Shown: in pieces, positions 49,638-59,677 of the stretch
Numbering within the stretch: position 1 is the stretch's first letter
Layout of the letters: each line of letters starts with the position of its first letter
Assembly (NCBI GenBank): GCA_027922465.2
Contig: BQMF02000004.1
Location: forward strand, 1,860,001 to 1,924,000
Length of the DNA stretch: 64,000 nt
Reading direction: 5' to 3'
From: Turritopsis dohrnii
Taxonomy: Eukaryota; Cnidaria; Hydrozoa; Anthoathecata; Oceaniidae
The notes under the pieces: generated by a model
The model's database searches: none
Told to the model about the DNA's origin: nothing
Seen by the model: only the letters and a program-made list of their open reading frames with translations
Made by a program: the position numbers and the translations under genes

Positions 49638-50141
49638 TTACAACACTTCCATGATCCCCGGCAATGCAGCTCCAAGTTTACTTGCAAGTTTTCCAAGAAG
49701 GCATCCAAGTGCTTCGAGCTGCTTCTTCACCCATTGCTGCACACCAGCTCTTCCAGAAGCAGCAGGAGGAGGACTTTCTCGAGTAGGAGCACCATCACCT
49801 GTGAGAGAGGTTACTATCGTTGATATTATCAGCGAAAACGCTGTTAAGATTGAAACAATCGTGATCCCTTGCTTTCGAAAGAGGATGCGAAGTTTCTCCC
49901 CTAGTGCTCTATCCTTGCCGAGTACTTTGAACACCGTCTCTTTAATGCGCGACCACTGGCTAGACAACTCCTTTCGGTTACCACTGAGCACCTCTAGTCG
50001 CACTGCACGCTCCGCTTTCTACTTGGAGAGTTCTCGCTTAATCTCTTCTTGAGTTTTAGGATCACTTGTTTCACCTAGTTTACGTTCTTCTTCTGCTAAT
50101 TTACTATCAACTTCGTCCAGTTTTGCTACGTTATTCTCCAT
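49638..50141 (-). pseudogene. Polinton membrane protein gene with one in-frame TAG
   Basis: The gene starts at ATG 50141, directly after the stop of the upstream gene (TAG at 50144-50142). After about 40 charged, coiled-coil-like codons a TAG occurs at 50021-50019. The frame then stays open for about 126 codons with KVLGKDRALGEKLRILFRKQ, GITIVSILTAFSLIISTIV (membrane segment) and QWVKKQLEALGCLLGKLASK. The LGKD...LRxLFRxQGITI..ILTA pattern is a recurrent small Polinton protein in my memory. One C-to-T change would explain the stop. Confidence 0.6.
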
Positions 50142-50780
50142 CTACCAACGTATTCGTTGTAGTGCATCGTCTAAGCCTTCAAGTTCACGCAAACTAAATT
50201 TAATCCCTTGCGCGTGTAAGAACTCCTCCATCTCTAAAGGTTTTTGGGTGCCTTGCTCGAGCATTTCACCCAATACCTCCCTCGCATTTGAGATTTTGTC
50301 GATGACTTGCCTATTATCCAAGCTATCCATTTCAATATTTTCCATTTGTTTCTCTAGTTTACGTCTTCCCTTATTCATCCACTCTGGTGTATTATCAACA
50401 CCGAACAGTGATTTTATTGCATCCTCATCACCTAGGATTCCTTTAATAGTATCTCGAACCAAAAATCCTCCTCCTCTTTTTTTTGTTAATCGCTCCCATT
50501 CACCATTTTTAAAAAATTCAACTTTCATAATACCCGGTGTATTAGATGATGATACTCGAAACCAATTCAAAGCAAAATCGGGATTTCCTTCTATACCGAG
50601 ATAGTTGTATAAACTTTTTATTGTCTGTCTTTTAATTTCGTTTTTCTTCTCAATTAATGTTTTTGATGTGCTTGCTATTTCAGAAGAATCAGCTGTGTTG
50701 GATATAAGCGGTGTATTCTCATCATAGGCATCTTCTTCTGCATCTTCAAATTTACCGAAAGGTGTTTCATATGGATCCAT
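50142..50780 (-). CDS. conserved Polinton-type protein, 212 aa
   Basis: The start is ATG 50780 (MDPYETPFGKFED); an in-frame ATG at 50798 lies six codons upstream and overlaps the capsid ATG on the other strand. The product is acidic at its N-terminus. A globular middle (LYNYLGIEGNPDFALNWFRV, VEFFKNGEWERLTKKRGGGF) and helical C-terminus (REVLGEMLEQGTQKPLEMEE) follow. It forms a tight pair with the downstream gene (stop and next start adjacent). A structural or capsid-assembly role is inferred from its place beside the capsid gene. Confidence 0.5.
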   Translation of the reverse strand: MDPYETPFGKFEDAEEDAYDENTPLISNTADSSEIASTSKTLIEKKNEIKRQTIKSLYNYLGIEGNPDFALNWFRVSSSNTPGIMKVEFFKNGEWERLTKKRGGGFLVRDTIKGILGDEDAIKSLFGVDNTPEWMNKGRRKLEKQMENIEMDSLDNRQVIDKISNAREVLGEMLEQGTQKPLEMEEFLHAQGIKFSLRELEGLDDALQRIRW

Positions 50781-50796
50781 TTCTCTTATAATAAAC

Positions 50797-52050
50797 ATGT
50801 ATGGTATTGCAAACCCTCATAAGGAATATATGACTCGCTTTGCCTTCAACGCACCGCGTCAGCATGTCAAAATCTCGCATACACCAATTACCATTGACCA
50901 GACTCAAAATCTAGATGTGAGGCTGCCGAATCTAGGTGCTAATGATGTCATTCTACCAGAATCTCTTAAGCTCACGTTTGACATCAAGCTAAACTCCACC
51001 GACACAGGATGCTACATCGTCAACAACTTAGAAAAGGCATTGATCCAAAAGTTGATTATCAGTTACGAAGGAAATATCATCCAAGACATTGAAAATGCGG
51101 ATGTGATGGAAATTTACAAGGACAGATGGCTATCTGAAAAAAGCCAGCTGCAACACATTGAACAAGGGATAGATTCAGAGGGTGATGTGAACAAGTTTAG
51201 AGTCACACCAGGTGCAACGAGTAATTCAGCGAGTAAGTCCGCCCTGGCAGCTGCCTATGGTAACTGTTTTGCCATTCCTCTATGGGAATTTTTTGAACTC
51301 GTCAAACATCTCCCCTATGTACAGCTTGGCGATCGCCTAAGCTTCAAAATTAAATTTGCAGAGTATGGAAAGGTCATCAAAGATGCAGGATCAGGATCAG
51401 GTGCCTCGAAAAAAGATCCTGACGGCACCTGCACTATCTCCAACATTGCTCTAAAATTCGACAAGGTAGAATATTCTGAGTTCAAACTAAAAGTCTACAA
51501 CGAACTTGCCATTAGACGACTACCCTACGCGCGTGTTTTACGGCATAAAATAATCCCTTTGGACAAGAAAGGTACCGCCTGGAATATACAGATAAATGTG
51601 CCCAGCGAGAGTTTAAAAGCTCTTGTTCTATTCTTTCTTGATCCTGACAAACGAAAAGCCTACGCTATAAATAAAACCCATTACTACAACCCGAAAATCA
51701 GCAAGGTAGACATTACCATCGAAGGAGAGCCTAATCAGCTCTATACACATGGCTTACTTCCGAAAGACATGTATGAACCGGCATGGAAGTATTTCAGTTT
51801 CGATAAGGAGACGGCCATTAGTCCTGCTAACTTCTTCGATTCTAATTACTGTCTTTTTATCGACTTTCGAAGTGTTGCTGACAACACTCTACATGGTGCA
51901 GCGAGGCGCCTCAAAAACACTTTAGATGGTGTCACACTGCATATCACCAAAAAAGCTGATGGTGCTGGGGCCATTCAATGTTACCTCTTTGTGCTACAAG
52001 ATGGACAGGTTAACTTCGTGAATGCACGCTTCCACAGTGTCGGTTACTAA
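50797..52050 (+). CDS. Polinton major capsid protein (double jelly-roll)
   Basis: An intact 417-aa frame. RFAFNAPRQHVKISHTPITI, LPNLGANDVILPESLKLTFD, ALIQKLIISYEGNIIQDIEN, FFELVKHLPYVQLGDRLSFK and a C-terminal LHITKKADGAGAIQCYLFVL are all of the type seen in Polinton capsid proteins. These were predicted to form trimeric double-jelly-roll capsomers like those of adenovirus and PRD1-type viruses. The stop codon TAC-TAA is the target site of the SINE at 52053. It is one of the few core genes with no damage. Confidence 0.85.
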   Translation: MYGIANPHKEYMTRFAFNAPRQHVKISHTPITIDQTQNLDVRLPNLGANDVILPESLKLTFDIKLNSTDTGCYIVNNLEKALIQKLIISYEGNIIQDIENADVMEIYKDRWLSEKSQLQHIEQGIDSEGDVNKFRVTPGATSNSASKSALAAAYGNCFAIPLWEFFELVKHLPYVQLGDRLSFKIKFAEYGKVIKDAGSGSGASKKDPDGTCTISNIALKFDKVEYSEFKLKVYNELAIRRLPYARVLRHKIIPLDKKGTAWNIQINVPSESLKALVLFFLDPDKRKAYAINKTHYYNPKISKVDITIEGEPNQLYTHGLLPKDMYEPAWKYFSFDKETAISPANFFDSNYCLFIDFRSVADNTLHGAARRLKNTLDGVTLHITKKADGAGAIQCYLFVLQDGQVNFVNARFHSVGY

Positions 52051-52052
52051 TT

Positions 52053-52390
52053 TTATTTATTTTTTTATTTATTTGGTATTGTTTTACGTGGCTAGCCTCA
52101 CTCAGTTGCTATTGCATCTGCTTTCCAGGAGGGGCCACGGCTTAGGTTGGAGGCTCCGAAGTATTTGACACTCACATGAGTGACACAAACCCAATCAAGG
52201 ACCTGTGCTCTTCTGGATGACCTCCTACAACACCCTATGTATCATCTACCCAATTTCCCTCACATGGCATGGGTCGACCCGGCGCTATGGTACATTCACG
52301 CGCGCATGGTGAATCGCCGCCAAGGGGAATTGAACCCCGATCTCTCGCATGAATTACGAGAGTGATAACCACTACACTACGGCGCTACTA
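52053..52390 (-). repeat. tRNA-derived SINE, copy 2, inserted after the capsid gene
   Basis: On the minus strand the head starts near 52390 with GCGCCGTAGTGTAGTGGTTATCACTCTCG, given here in two parts as GCGCCGTAGTGTAG and GTGGTTATCACTCTCG. It has the B box GGGGTTCAATTCCCC and a tail of (AAATA) type at the capsid end. The head is better preserved than in copy 1 and resembles tRNA-Val. TACTAA occurs at both junctions (52045-52050 and about 52387-52392), so the capsid stop codon is part of the target duplication. The Polinton sequence resumes with CCACTACACTACG, which happens to repeat the SINE end. Confidence 0.85.
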
Positions 52391-52409
52391 ACCACTACAC
52401 TACGACGAA

Positions 52410-53015
52410 ATGGACCTTGTTAAAGATCCTTGTGCCACAATTTTTTCAGGACCGACAGGCTGTGGTAAGACGGAACTGGTTCTACGCTTACTACAGAATC
52501 AGTTCAAGCACCACTTTGACTATATCGTCATTCTCTGTCCTTCCCTTAGATGGAATACAACCTATAAAGACTGTACGATTCTCTGGGAAGATGATGATGA
52601 TTTTCTGATCGAACCTACACCACAACAGAACTTACTATGTTGGATTGAGAGATTCACCAAGCAATTTGCAGGGCAGGAAACCTTATTCATCATTGATGAT
52701 TCTATAGCTGATGAGATACTCGATAAGAAGAGAAGCTCACTTCTAGATCTAACTACCACAGGACGCCATCAAAAACATAGTCTATGGCTTCTCACCCAAG
52801 TCTACACAGCTCTTCCAAAGAACATAAGACGACAGGCAAAGGTGCTATTCACTTGGTATCCTAAGCAGTTGAGCGACGCCAAGTTTATCTGCAAGGAAAC
52901 CAATGTCATCTCTAAAAACGACTTGAGTGGCGTCTTCCAACACTTGAAGGACTCGAAACACGGTTATGTTTACATGAGATGTGAGTTTCCTTGGAGTTAC
53001 TATGTTGTTCAATAA
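52410..53015 (+). CDS. Polinton packaging ATPase (A32/FtsK-HerA type)
   Basis: 201 aa intact. Walker A is GPTGCGKT at residues 14-21. Walker B is LFIIDDS with D96 and D97, and a sensor-like DLTTTGRHQKHSLWLLTQV follows. This short ATPase family pumps DNA into capsids in poxviruses, giant viruses, adenovirus-like Polintons and relatives. Its end, SYYVVQ, is followed 13 bp later by the end of the convergent ankyrin gene. The upstream region is now the SINE, so its original promoter has been displaced. Confidence 0.85.
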   Translation: MDLVKDPCATIFSGPTGCGKTELVLRLLQNQFKHHFDYIVILCPSLRWNTTYKDCTILWEDDDDFLIEPTPQQNLLCWIERFTKQFAGQETLFIIDDSIADEILDKKRSSLLDLTTTGRHQKHSLWLLTQVYTALPKNIRRQAKVLFTWYPKQLSDAKFICKETNVISKNDLSGVFQHLKDSKHGYVYMRCEFPWSYYVVQ

Positions 53016-53028
53016 CTATACAAACTAC

Positions 53029-53673
53029 TTATTGAAGATAAGCACCTAAAAATTTCTTTTCATCTTCATCATAGTACCAATCCCACACTCTATTCGGATG
53101 CATGGCAACCTTTATCAACTCGTAATAGAGATCTTTCGAGAACTGTCGTTTATGATGATAACGAAAGAGCTCCTCATGAATATCATCATAACTTCGACAG
53201 AGTGCTACAATCTTAAAGTACCCCTCCATTGCTGCTACTTCCATTACACAGTCAAAAGCCGTCGCTCCATATTGCTTCAATAGCTTGACAATCTCGAGAT
53301 GACCATTAGGAGCTGCCGCTAGCATTACAATATTAAAATCAGTCGCGCCCCACTCCTTGCAGAGTTTAACAACTTCGATGTGACCATTTCTACCTGCTGT
53401 TAGCATTTCCATGTCAAAATCAGTCGCTCCCCACTCCTTGCAGAGTTTGATGACCTCAACGTGACCTTTGTAAGCTGCTACTTCCATTACCCAGTCAAAA
53501 GCTGTTGCACCCCACTCCTTGCACTACTTAACGATCTCGAGATGACCCTTGTAAGCTGCTGAAGCCATTGCCTCATTAAAATCACTCACACCATGTGCCT
53601 TTAACAGCTTGACGCTCTCGATGTCACCATTACCAGCTGCCGTTATCATTGCTGAGTTAAACCTTTCGATCAT
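53029..53673 (-). pseudogene. ankyrin-repeat gene at the Polinton right end, one in-frame TAG
   Basis: The start is ATG 53673, at the end of the inverted leader (AAAGGATG). The first two ankyrin units are followed by a TAG at 53526-53524 inside a repeat, where leucine of VKLCKEW is expected. After it the frame is open for 152 codons with four units (YKGHVEVIKLCKEWGATDFD and similar). It ends with the C-terminal module DIHEELFRYHHKRQF...RVWDWYYDEDEKK, shared with the left-end gene at 38496. Confidence 0.8.
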
Positions 53674-53950
53674 CCTTTATTACAATATTGTTGTTCAACT
53701 TTGAAATTTTTTACAAGTGGACAGAACTGACGCATTTGGATACTGATAGTTTTGATGATGTCAGCAGTTTTCAACGATAGTGCTGACATCATCAGTTTTC
53801 CACGATAGTGCTGATGTCAGCAGTTTTCGACGCATGCGCAGTAGGTTTGGATTGATGACGTCATTGGTTGCGCTAAAATCTGATGACGTTATCAGGTGCG
53901 CCAGAATCTGATGAGTTTTGTGTGCGTGTGTGCGTGCGTGTGCGAATGTG
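53674..53950 (-). repeat. Polinton right terminal inverted repeat
   Basis: Inverted partner of 38157-38431. The order from inside to outside is TTTATTACAATATTG, TTTTTTACAAGTGGACAGAA, GATGTCAGCAG blocks, GACGCATGCGCAGTAGG, TGACGTCATTGGTTGCGC and GCGCCAGAATCTGATGAG, then GTGTGCGTG-type repeats. Similarity fades at about 53950. The block GATGATGTCAGCAG has a small indel relative to the left end. Confidence 0.85.
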
Positions 53951-53955
53951 TTGCG

Positions 53956-55782
53956 CTGGAATCGGCCTTTTACTATCTCTGACTTGCGTAATCACTATGC
54001 ACGGTTGTTTCATCCAAGAACTTAAGTAATTTTGGCGCGGAAATCTTCCTGTTGTATTGATTCAATATGGCGGAAACTTAAACTTTTCATTCGAAAACAG
54101 CTGATTTATATCTGTCGATATCAAGCTTCTACCAATAATTAATGGGACATTTTTTAGCAGAATAGACGCAGGAGAGATGGAGTTAAGTGGAAGCATGCAT
54201 ATTTTGTTGACGTGCTTCTAAAACAGAAGTTCCAAAGAAAAATTTATATAATACAAGTTTACGAAATTAATCTGTGTTGATATAAAAGTGCAACAAAATA
54301 CTGACTTTCAGAGTTTTTATAGCCTATCTTTGGTTCAGCTCTTCCATTGTTTCAAGTGTACGAGATGTCCAACAATATTATACATTTCCTCTTCACTCAT
54401 ACATTGATAATGCGATATATATACACCTGAAATAGTAAAACAAGCATATAAATTAATAAGAACATAAAATTTCCCATCCACAAAATGATAGTAATAAGTT
54501 ATTGTGATTTTTCCTAAGTAAAATCATTTTATGTAATGTTATATTATTAGAATGAACTCAACACAAAGGTGTAAAGTTATAGAAAAACCAATTTATTGAT
54601 TTGTTTCTTTGCTCCTCATTGTTAATAAGAAACTGTTTATTTTTCAGTTATCTAATTCATTTAAAAAAGTTTTGAAAACTGTAGCTACATTATCCTATTA
54701 GCCAAAAATGTGTTATAAAGTTTCACCTGGGGCAAACATTAAAAATTCTAACACTACAATGTAGTTGCTGTATATTGAATAGCAAATCAGACAATAATTT
54801 TCCGCCATTACAGAGGTAAATGTTGTTTTCAGTTTTTGTTGTAAAGCAGTTCAATCTGATAATAAAAACACTGTACAACAGAGTGTATTAACCTGAAGAT
54901 GTAAGAGATAAATTATAATGTTCATGTTTTTATTATTAAAAAACTTATGGCAAATAAGATACCTAATAGATTGATTATTTACCCTAAGTGACAGAGATTT
55001 TACCCTTTCAAATTCCATATTATGATGTATACTGTTTTGATTTTTTCTGAGTGGATTACATTAGAAATAATCAAGGTCAATATTTTTCTGTATATCCTAC
55101 TACCCCAGACAGAGGGTGAAGCCTAATACGCTACATTTCCAACTAGCAATAAGAATTCAAAATCTGTAAAGGCCAATTAACAAAATTTTGTGGTGTAAAA
55201 GTGGTCTCATCATTGCAAATGATGTTATGTTGACTAGTTGTCGGTTTGTTGTGTGGAAATAAACTTTATCTTGTGCGAGTGGTTCAAAAATCACAAAAAG
55301 CTAAATAAAAATGGCTGAAACGTAGTAGCAAAAGGAATGGATCAGAAATACGTATGGATATCGTATGGATATTCCTAGCAAACAACACAGCTGTTGAGCA
55401 CATTGATGCTCAGTCAACAAATAATTTTAGTGTGCTTTGAAAAGTTTAGGAGCCTTACTTCTAGAATATAAGAGATTGTCAAAAAGGTCAACAAACAATA
55501 TATTCCCATCCACAACTTACATTGATTTAGCATGAAGGTATTGGTTTCCCAGAAACAAACCTCAAAGCAAAGCCTTCCCGGGGAAAGGGGAAAAATGTCT
55601 ACTTAACTCTAACTAAGAATGACAACTTTGCATTTTGGTAAGCAGTCCATGTACCGTAGAAATGGGAAAATTTGCCTAAAAGCCATACTTTGAAAAATTT
55701 TTTGCTCGCGCATTCAAGGTGTTATCTGACTGAATTCCACTTGGGAAATCTGATGTAAGAGAGCCAAATTGCACTTTTTGTA
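53956..55782. other. no gene seen
   Basis: AT-rich spacer between the Polinton and the second DIRS-like element. It has frequent stop codons in all frames and no repeats, tRNA or TIR recognised. Confidence 0.5.
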
Positions 55783-55996
55783 TGATTTTATTTCATAAAA
55801 TGTCCGTACGATCTAATACTGTTATCTTCCTAATCTTGCATATCACTGGAACCCAGGCCTTCATCATCCCCCCTCTTCTAACTTTTCTCGCAACAAGACA
55901 AGTCGACAAAATTAGAGCTCAACGAATTTTAATTTGTTATCTTTAATCATCTTTGGAATCTATAATTTAATCTGAACTAGTATCTTCCCAGCAGTG

Positions 55997-57411
55997 ATGG
56001 CAAATCCTAAGGAACTTGATCCAAAGGATATTGTGTTCGAAGAACAAGCAGACATTACTTCAGGCCAACATGTGTAGAACTCTGACGACCAACGTGTAGG
56101 AGAAGACACTCATCCTGGATTCTCTGATACGTCAGCCAGACATGATTTTGATATGGCCAGTTCTACCCCCCAGCAAAAATTAAATGAAACTGGGGAGGAC
56201 GGAAGTCCGAGATTTTCTGAACATTCAGCTCGGAGCAGTAATAAGAAACGAAAACGCTCAGTATCTCCAGCCACGTCGTGTGAAAGTAGCAGTGGCACCT
56301 CATCGGATTCCGAAGCATCTGAACAGGAAGAATCTGAAGGTAAAAAAGCTAAAATACCTCGTTTTCTTCCGTCATCTAATAACAATCGCTTTAAATGGAA
56401 ATTGCCACAGGATATGGCTAATTATATCAACAAATACATGAACACTCATGTGCCGGATAAAGATCTGCAAGATTCTATTCTGGAAGAAAATCCTATTCCC
56501 AGTAACGTAAATAAGGACATCCCACTGGACGATTTTATGAAAGATCTTCTAACAGAAGAAAAAAGTTCAAAGAATCATCCTTTGAATCGAGTATGTCAAA
56601 AGTCCAGGAAAAAATGCTGTGGACTCTTGGGCCTCTCAGTAAAGTGTGGAGCGTCCTGGAGGAAGCGAAGAACAGCCATGAATCAGGCAAAGAGGTCCCA
56701 CTCTCTAATTTGATAACAGGAGTAGAACAATCAGTCATGTTAGTGGGGCAGGCTGTTCAGTCTGCCTCCCATATGAGACGCTATAACATCTTGTCCGCAA
56801 TATCTAATGATCCTAGAAAGGCCAAACAAACACTTAAAGATCATGACAAACTTTTGCAGAAGGAAAAGGAGCATCTCTTTGGAGGAAACTTTGAAAAACA
56901 AATTTTGAAGACAGGAAAGTCCAAAGAGAAGTCGAAAGAATGGTTGAAATCTCTGAAAAAAGAAAACAAACGACTCTTTTCAAAGAGCCCTCGGCCCAGC
57001 TACAAACAAACAACGACCAATCGAGGGCAGACGGTCTATTTATCAAAAGATGGCGGTCATTACAGTGGTGAAAGAAACTATAGAAGTTTCCAAAGACCAC
57101 AACAACGAGGCAGGGGTAAGAATACCAATACGACCTCACTTCTCCTACATGCAACCGAATCTCCTTCCACAGAGCATTTACTGCAAAGTACACCCAGTAA
57201 TTTCACAGTTGTTTTGTCAAAAAATTCCTCTTCCTGTGAAGGCTCCATTAGCAGGGAGAATAAAATATTATCGAAAAAACTAGGAAAAGTTAACTCAAGA
57301 CAAAAATATTCTGCAGTTACTAGAAGGATACAAAATTCCATTTCTAAGAACTCCATTTCAAGAACAAAGGCAAATTCAAAAAAATTCCAGGAAACCAAAT
57401 TCCTCTTGTGA
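55997..57411 (+). pseudogene. DIRS-like gag-type gene, copy B
   Basis: The start is ATG 55997 (MANPKELDPKDIVFEE). An in-frame TAG lies at 56075-56077. The frame continues with basic and serine-rich tracts (NKKRKRSVSPATSCESSSG) and FKWKLPQDMANYINKYMNTH until a frameshift near 56590. The second frame gives QEKMLWTLGPLSKVWSVLEE and SHMRRYNILSAISNDPRKAK, then a basic Arg/Gly tail (YRSFQRPQQRGRGK). This order is typical of DIRS gag proteins. Confidence 0.7.
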
Positions 57412-58600
57412 AAGAGGAGATTCAAAGCATGTTGGAGAAGGGTGCAATACAACCAGTGTTAAAATCAAACAATCAGTTTGTGAGCAATCTTTTCCTAGTA
57501 CCAAAGAAGGACGGTGGCCAACGACCTGTCATAAATCTGAAAGATCTAAATTTTTTTATACCATACCAACATTTCAAAATGGAAGGGCTATTCCTTGTAA
57601 AGGAAATGATGAGGCGAGGGGACTTCATGTGCAAACTGGACATGAAGGAGACATATTTCTTAGTCCAGAAGATATTTACGTATATTTACGAAACTCCTGA
57701 AAGTTCCCATAGCTTTGCTAAGACGCCTCAATATCAGAGTTATAATAATCCTAGACGACATGCTTCTGTTTGGAGCAACGGTCGAAGAGATATCTTCGAA
57801 CAGGGACACTGTAATTTTTTTATTTCAGAATCTAGGCTTCATAATAAATCAAAAGAAGTCTGTTTTTGCTCCAGCTTAGCAAATAGAACTTTTGGGGGTG
57901 ATTGTGGACTCAGTACAGATGACCCTATCTTTACCACAGGAGAAAATCTCCAAAATATGCCAGCAATGCGAAGACACGATGTTGAGGAAAACTATATCTC
58001 TAAGGGAGTTGACGCAATTAATAGGCAAACTGTCATCGACTGCCCAAGCAGTATTACGAGCGACAATAAACTTCCGGTTTCTGCAACAAGTGCAAATTTA
58101 AGCTCTGACAAAGCGGCAGAAGACATACAAGGATATGGTTACCTTGGACCAGGGCTCCCTGACAGAATTAGCATGGTGGACCAACAACCTGAAACTGTGC
58201 AACGGTCGATCTGTGGTCGCACTTCCAGCAGATCTGGTGATGCAAACAGATGCTTCCCAGGAGGGCTGGGGAACAGCCTGCCAAGGAATGACAACAGGTG
58301 GCCCATGGTGCAAGGAAGAGTACAATATTCAGATGATTCGAATAGCCAAGGAAATATGGGACTACCTTCTACAAAATTGGATCACGATTACTGCAGAATA
58401 TATTCCCAGCAAGGAAAATGTGGAAGCCGATTGGGAGTCAAGACATGTGAAAGACTCCAGAAAATGGAAACTGCTGCCTCAAGTATTCCAACAGATAACA
58501 AAAAAATGGGACACACCAGACATCGAACTATTTTCATCAAGACTGTCGCTTGGTATCCCACTCTTCTTCAAATGTCAGTTGCATTGCCATTACTGATACC
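57408..58600 (+). pseudogene. DIRS-like RT/RNase H gene, copy B
   Basis: The first frame has IQSMLEKGAIQPV, LVPKKDGGQRPVINLKDLN and motif A-like KLDMKETYF, then a deletion and frameshift near 57665. The next frame holds FTKLLKVPIALLRRLN and the active-site motif as ILDDM, with codons CTA GAC GAC at 57751-57759. A stop follows near 57868, before a frame with GVIVDSVQMTLSLPQEK. RNase H appears from about 58135 with MQTDASQEGWGT and the tail EYIPSKENVEADWESR. The region between motif A and FTKL is missing. Confidence 0.75.
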
Positions 58601-58677
58601 TCACAGGCAAGATCTTCTCATGAATCCATTAGAAAAGCATCATCCACTGATTCAGTCACAATCACTTTGGTAGTGGC

Positions 58678-59672
58678 ATGGAAAGTCTCCGGAAAGCACT
58701 GGCAGCAGAAGGCATTTCAAAGAAAGCTGCCTCTCTTATATCAGATGCCCGTAGATCAGGTACAATTTCAAGTTACGAATCGGCCTGGAGAAAGTGGTCT
58801 GGCTGGTGTGTTTCAAGACAGATTGATCTATTTCAATGTTCTTTAAGGTACGTCCTTGACTCTTTGGCAGTCTTATTTGAGGATGGATATGCCTAAAGGA
58901 TTGTCAATAACCACAGATCAGCCATTTCGGCATATCACCAGCACATTGAAGGATTCCCAATAGGGCAACACCCCAGGGTAACCCAATTGATGGCTGGGGT
59001 ATTTAATAAAAGACCTCCCCAGCCAAAGTATGCCTTTATATGGGATGTAGAAGTAGTGTTAAAATACTTAAGAACTCTTTTCCCTAACGAAAACTTGTCT
59101 GACAAGAATCTTACTCTTAAGACAACAATTTTGCTAGCCTTGACAGCTGCAAATAGGACCTTGGAATTAAAAAATTTGGATATCAGATTTATGACCAGGT
59201 TTGAAGACCGCTATGTATTTAGTTTTAGTAAGTTTTTCAAGAGCTGGCGAAGAGGAAAAGCACCTCCGAACTTAGAATTTCATCAGTTTCAGCTAGAATC
59301 TAACCTCTGTGTTTATCATTGTCTTGATATTTATGTAAATCGCACTGCCGAATGGAGGGTGAATGAACAACATCAATTACTTTTAGGTTTTCATCGACCT
59401 CATGCTGAAATATCTAAATGTACTATTGCTAGGTGGATTGTGTGTGTGTGTTATGTGCATCTGGCAGTGATACATCTATTTTCAAGGCCCATTCAACCAG
59501 GTCAGTCTCAAGTTCTAAGGCTAAGGTTAATGGCTTGTCTACAAAAGATATTTTAGCCAGATGGGATTGGAAAAGTTCATCTGTGTTTACAAAATTTTAC
59601 AATAAGGAAATTGAGGTCAAAAAAAGCTCTTCAAAATATCAAAAATGTGTCCTAGGAAATCAGACGCTTTAA
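58678..59672 (+). pseudogene. DIRS-like tyrosine recombinase, copy B
   Basis: The core-binding part (SLRKALAAEGISKKAASLIS, YESAWRKWSGWC) is interrupted by a stop at 58894-58896. The catalytic part restarts at about 58987 with VFNKRPPQPKYAFIWDVEVV and the first arginine in ALTAANRTLELKNL. A frameshift near 59440 precedes FKAHSTRSVSSSKAK (HxxR box) and FTKFYNKEIE with the tyrosine. These motifs match DIRS recombinases. The gene is inactive as encoded. Confidence 0.75.
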
Positions 59673-59677
59673 ACTGA

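Larger units (their letters stand above)
38094..53955. mobile_element. Polinton/Maverick element with ankyrin-repeat genes, defective
   Basis: About 15.9 kb between inverted ends. It contains the diagnostic set: DNA polymerase B (38974-43060, broken), retroviral-type integrase (44887-45759), double-jelly-roll major capsid protein (50797-52050) and A32-like packaging ATPase (52410-53015). It also has small conserved Polinton-type proteins and three ankyrin-type genes. No cysteine protease gene was found. Polintons are self-synthesising transposons related to viruses; PolB copies and the integrase inserts them. PolB damage, amber codons and nested insertions show that this copy is not autonomous. 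The outer ends lie in or near (CA)n-like DNA, so the exact limits and the 6-bp target duplication are not resolved. Confidence 0.88.

Noticed and set aside
48013..50604. plus-strand frames opposite the minus-strand Polinton genes (for example at 48013, 49651 and 50248)
   Set aside because: They are mirror frames of longer, better supported genes and show no conserved features.
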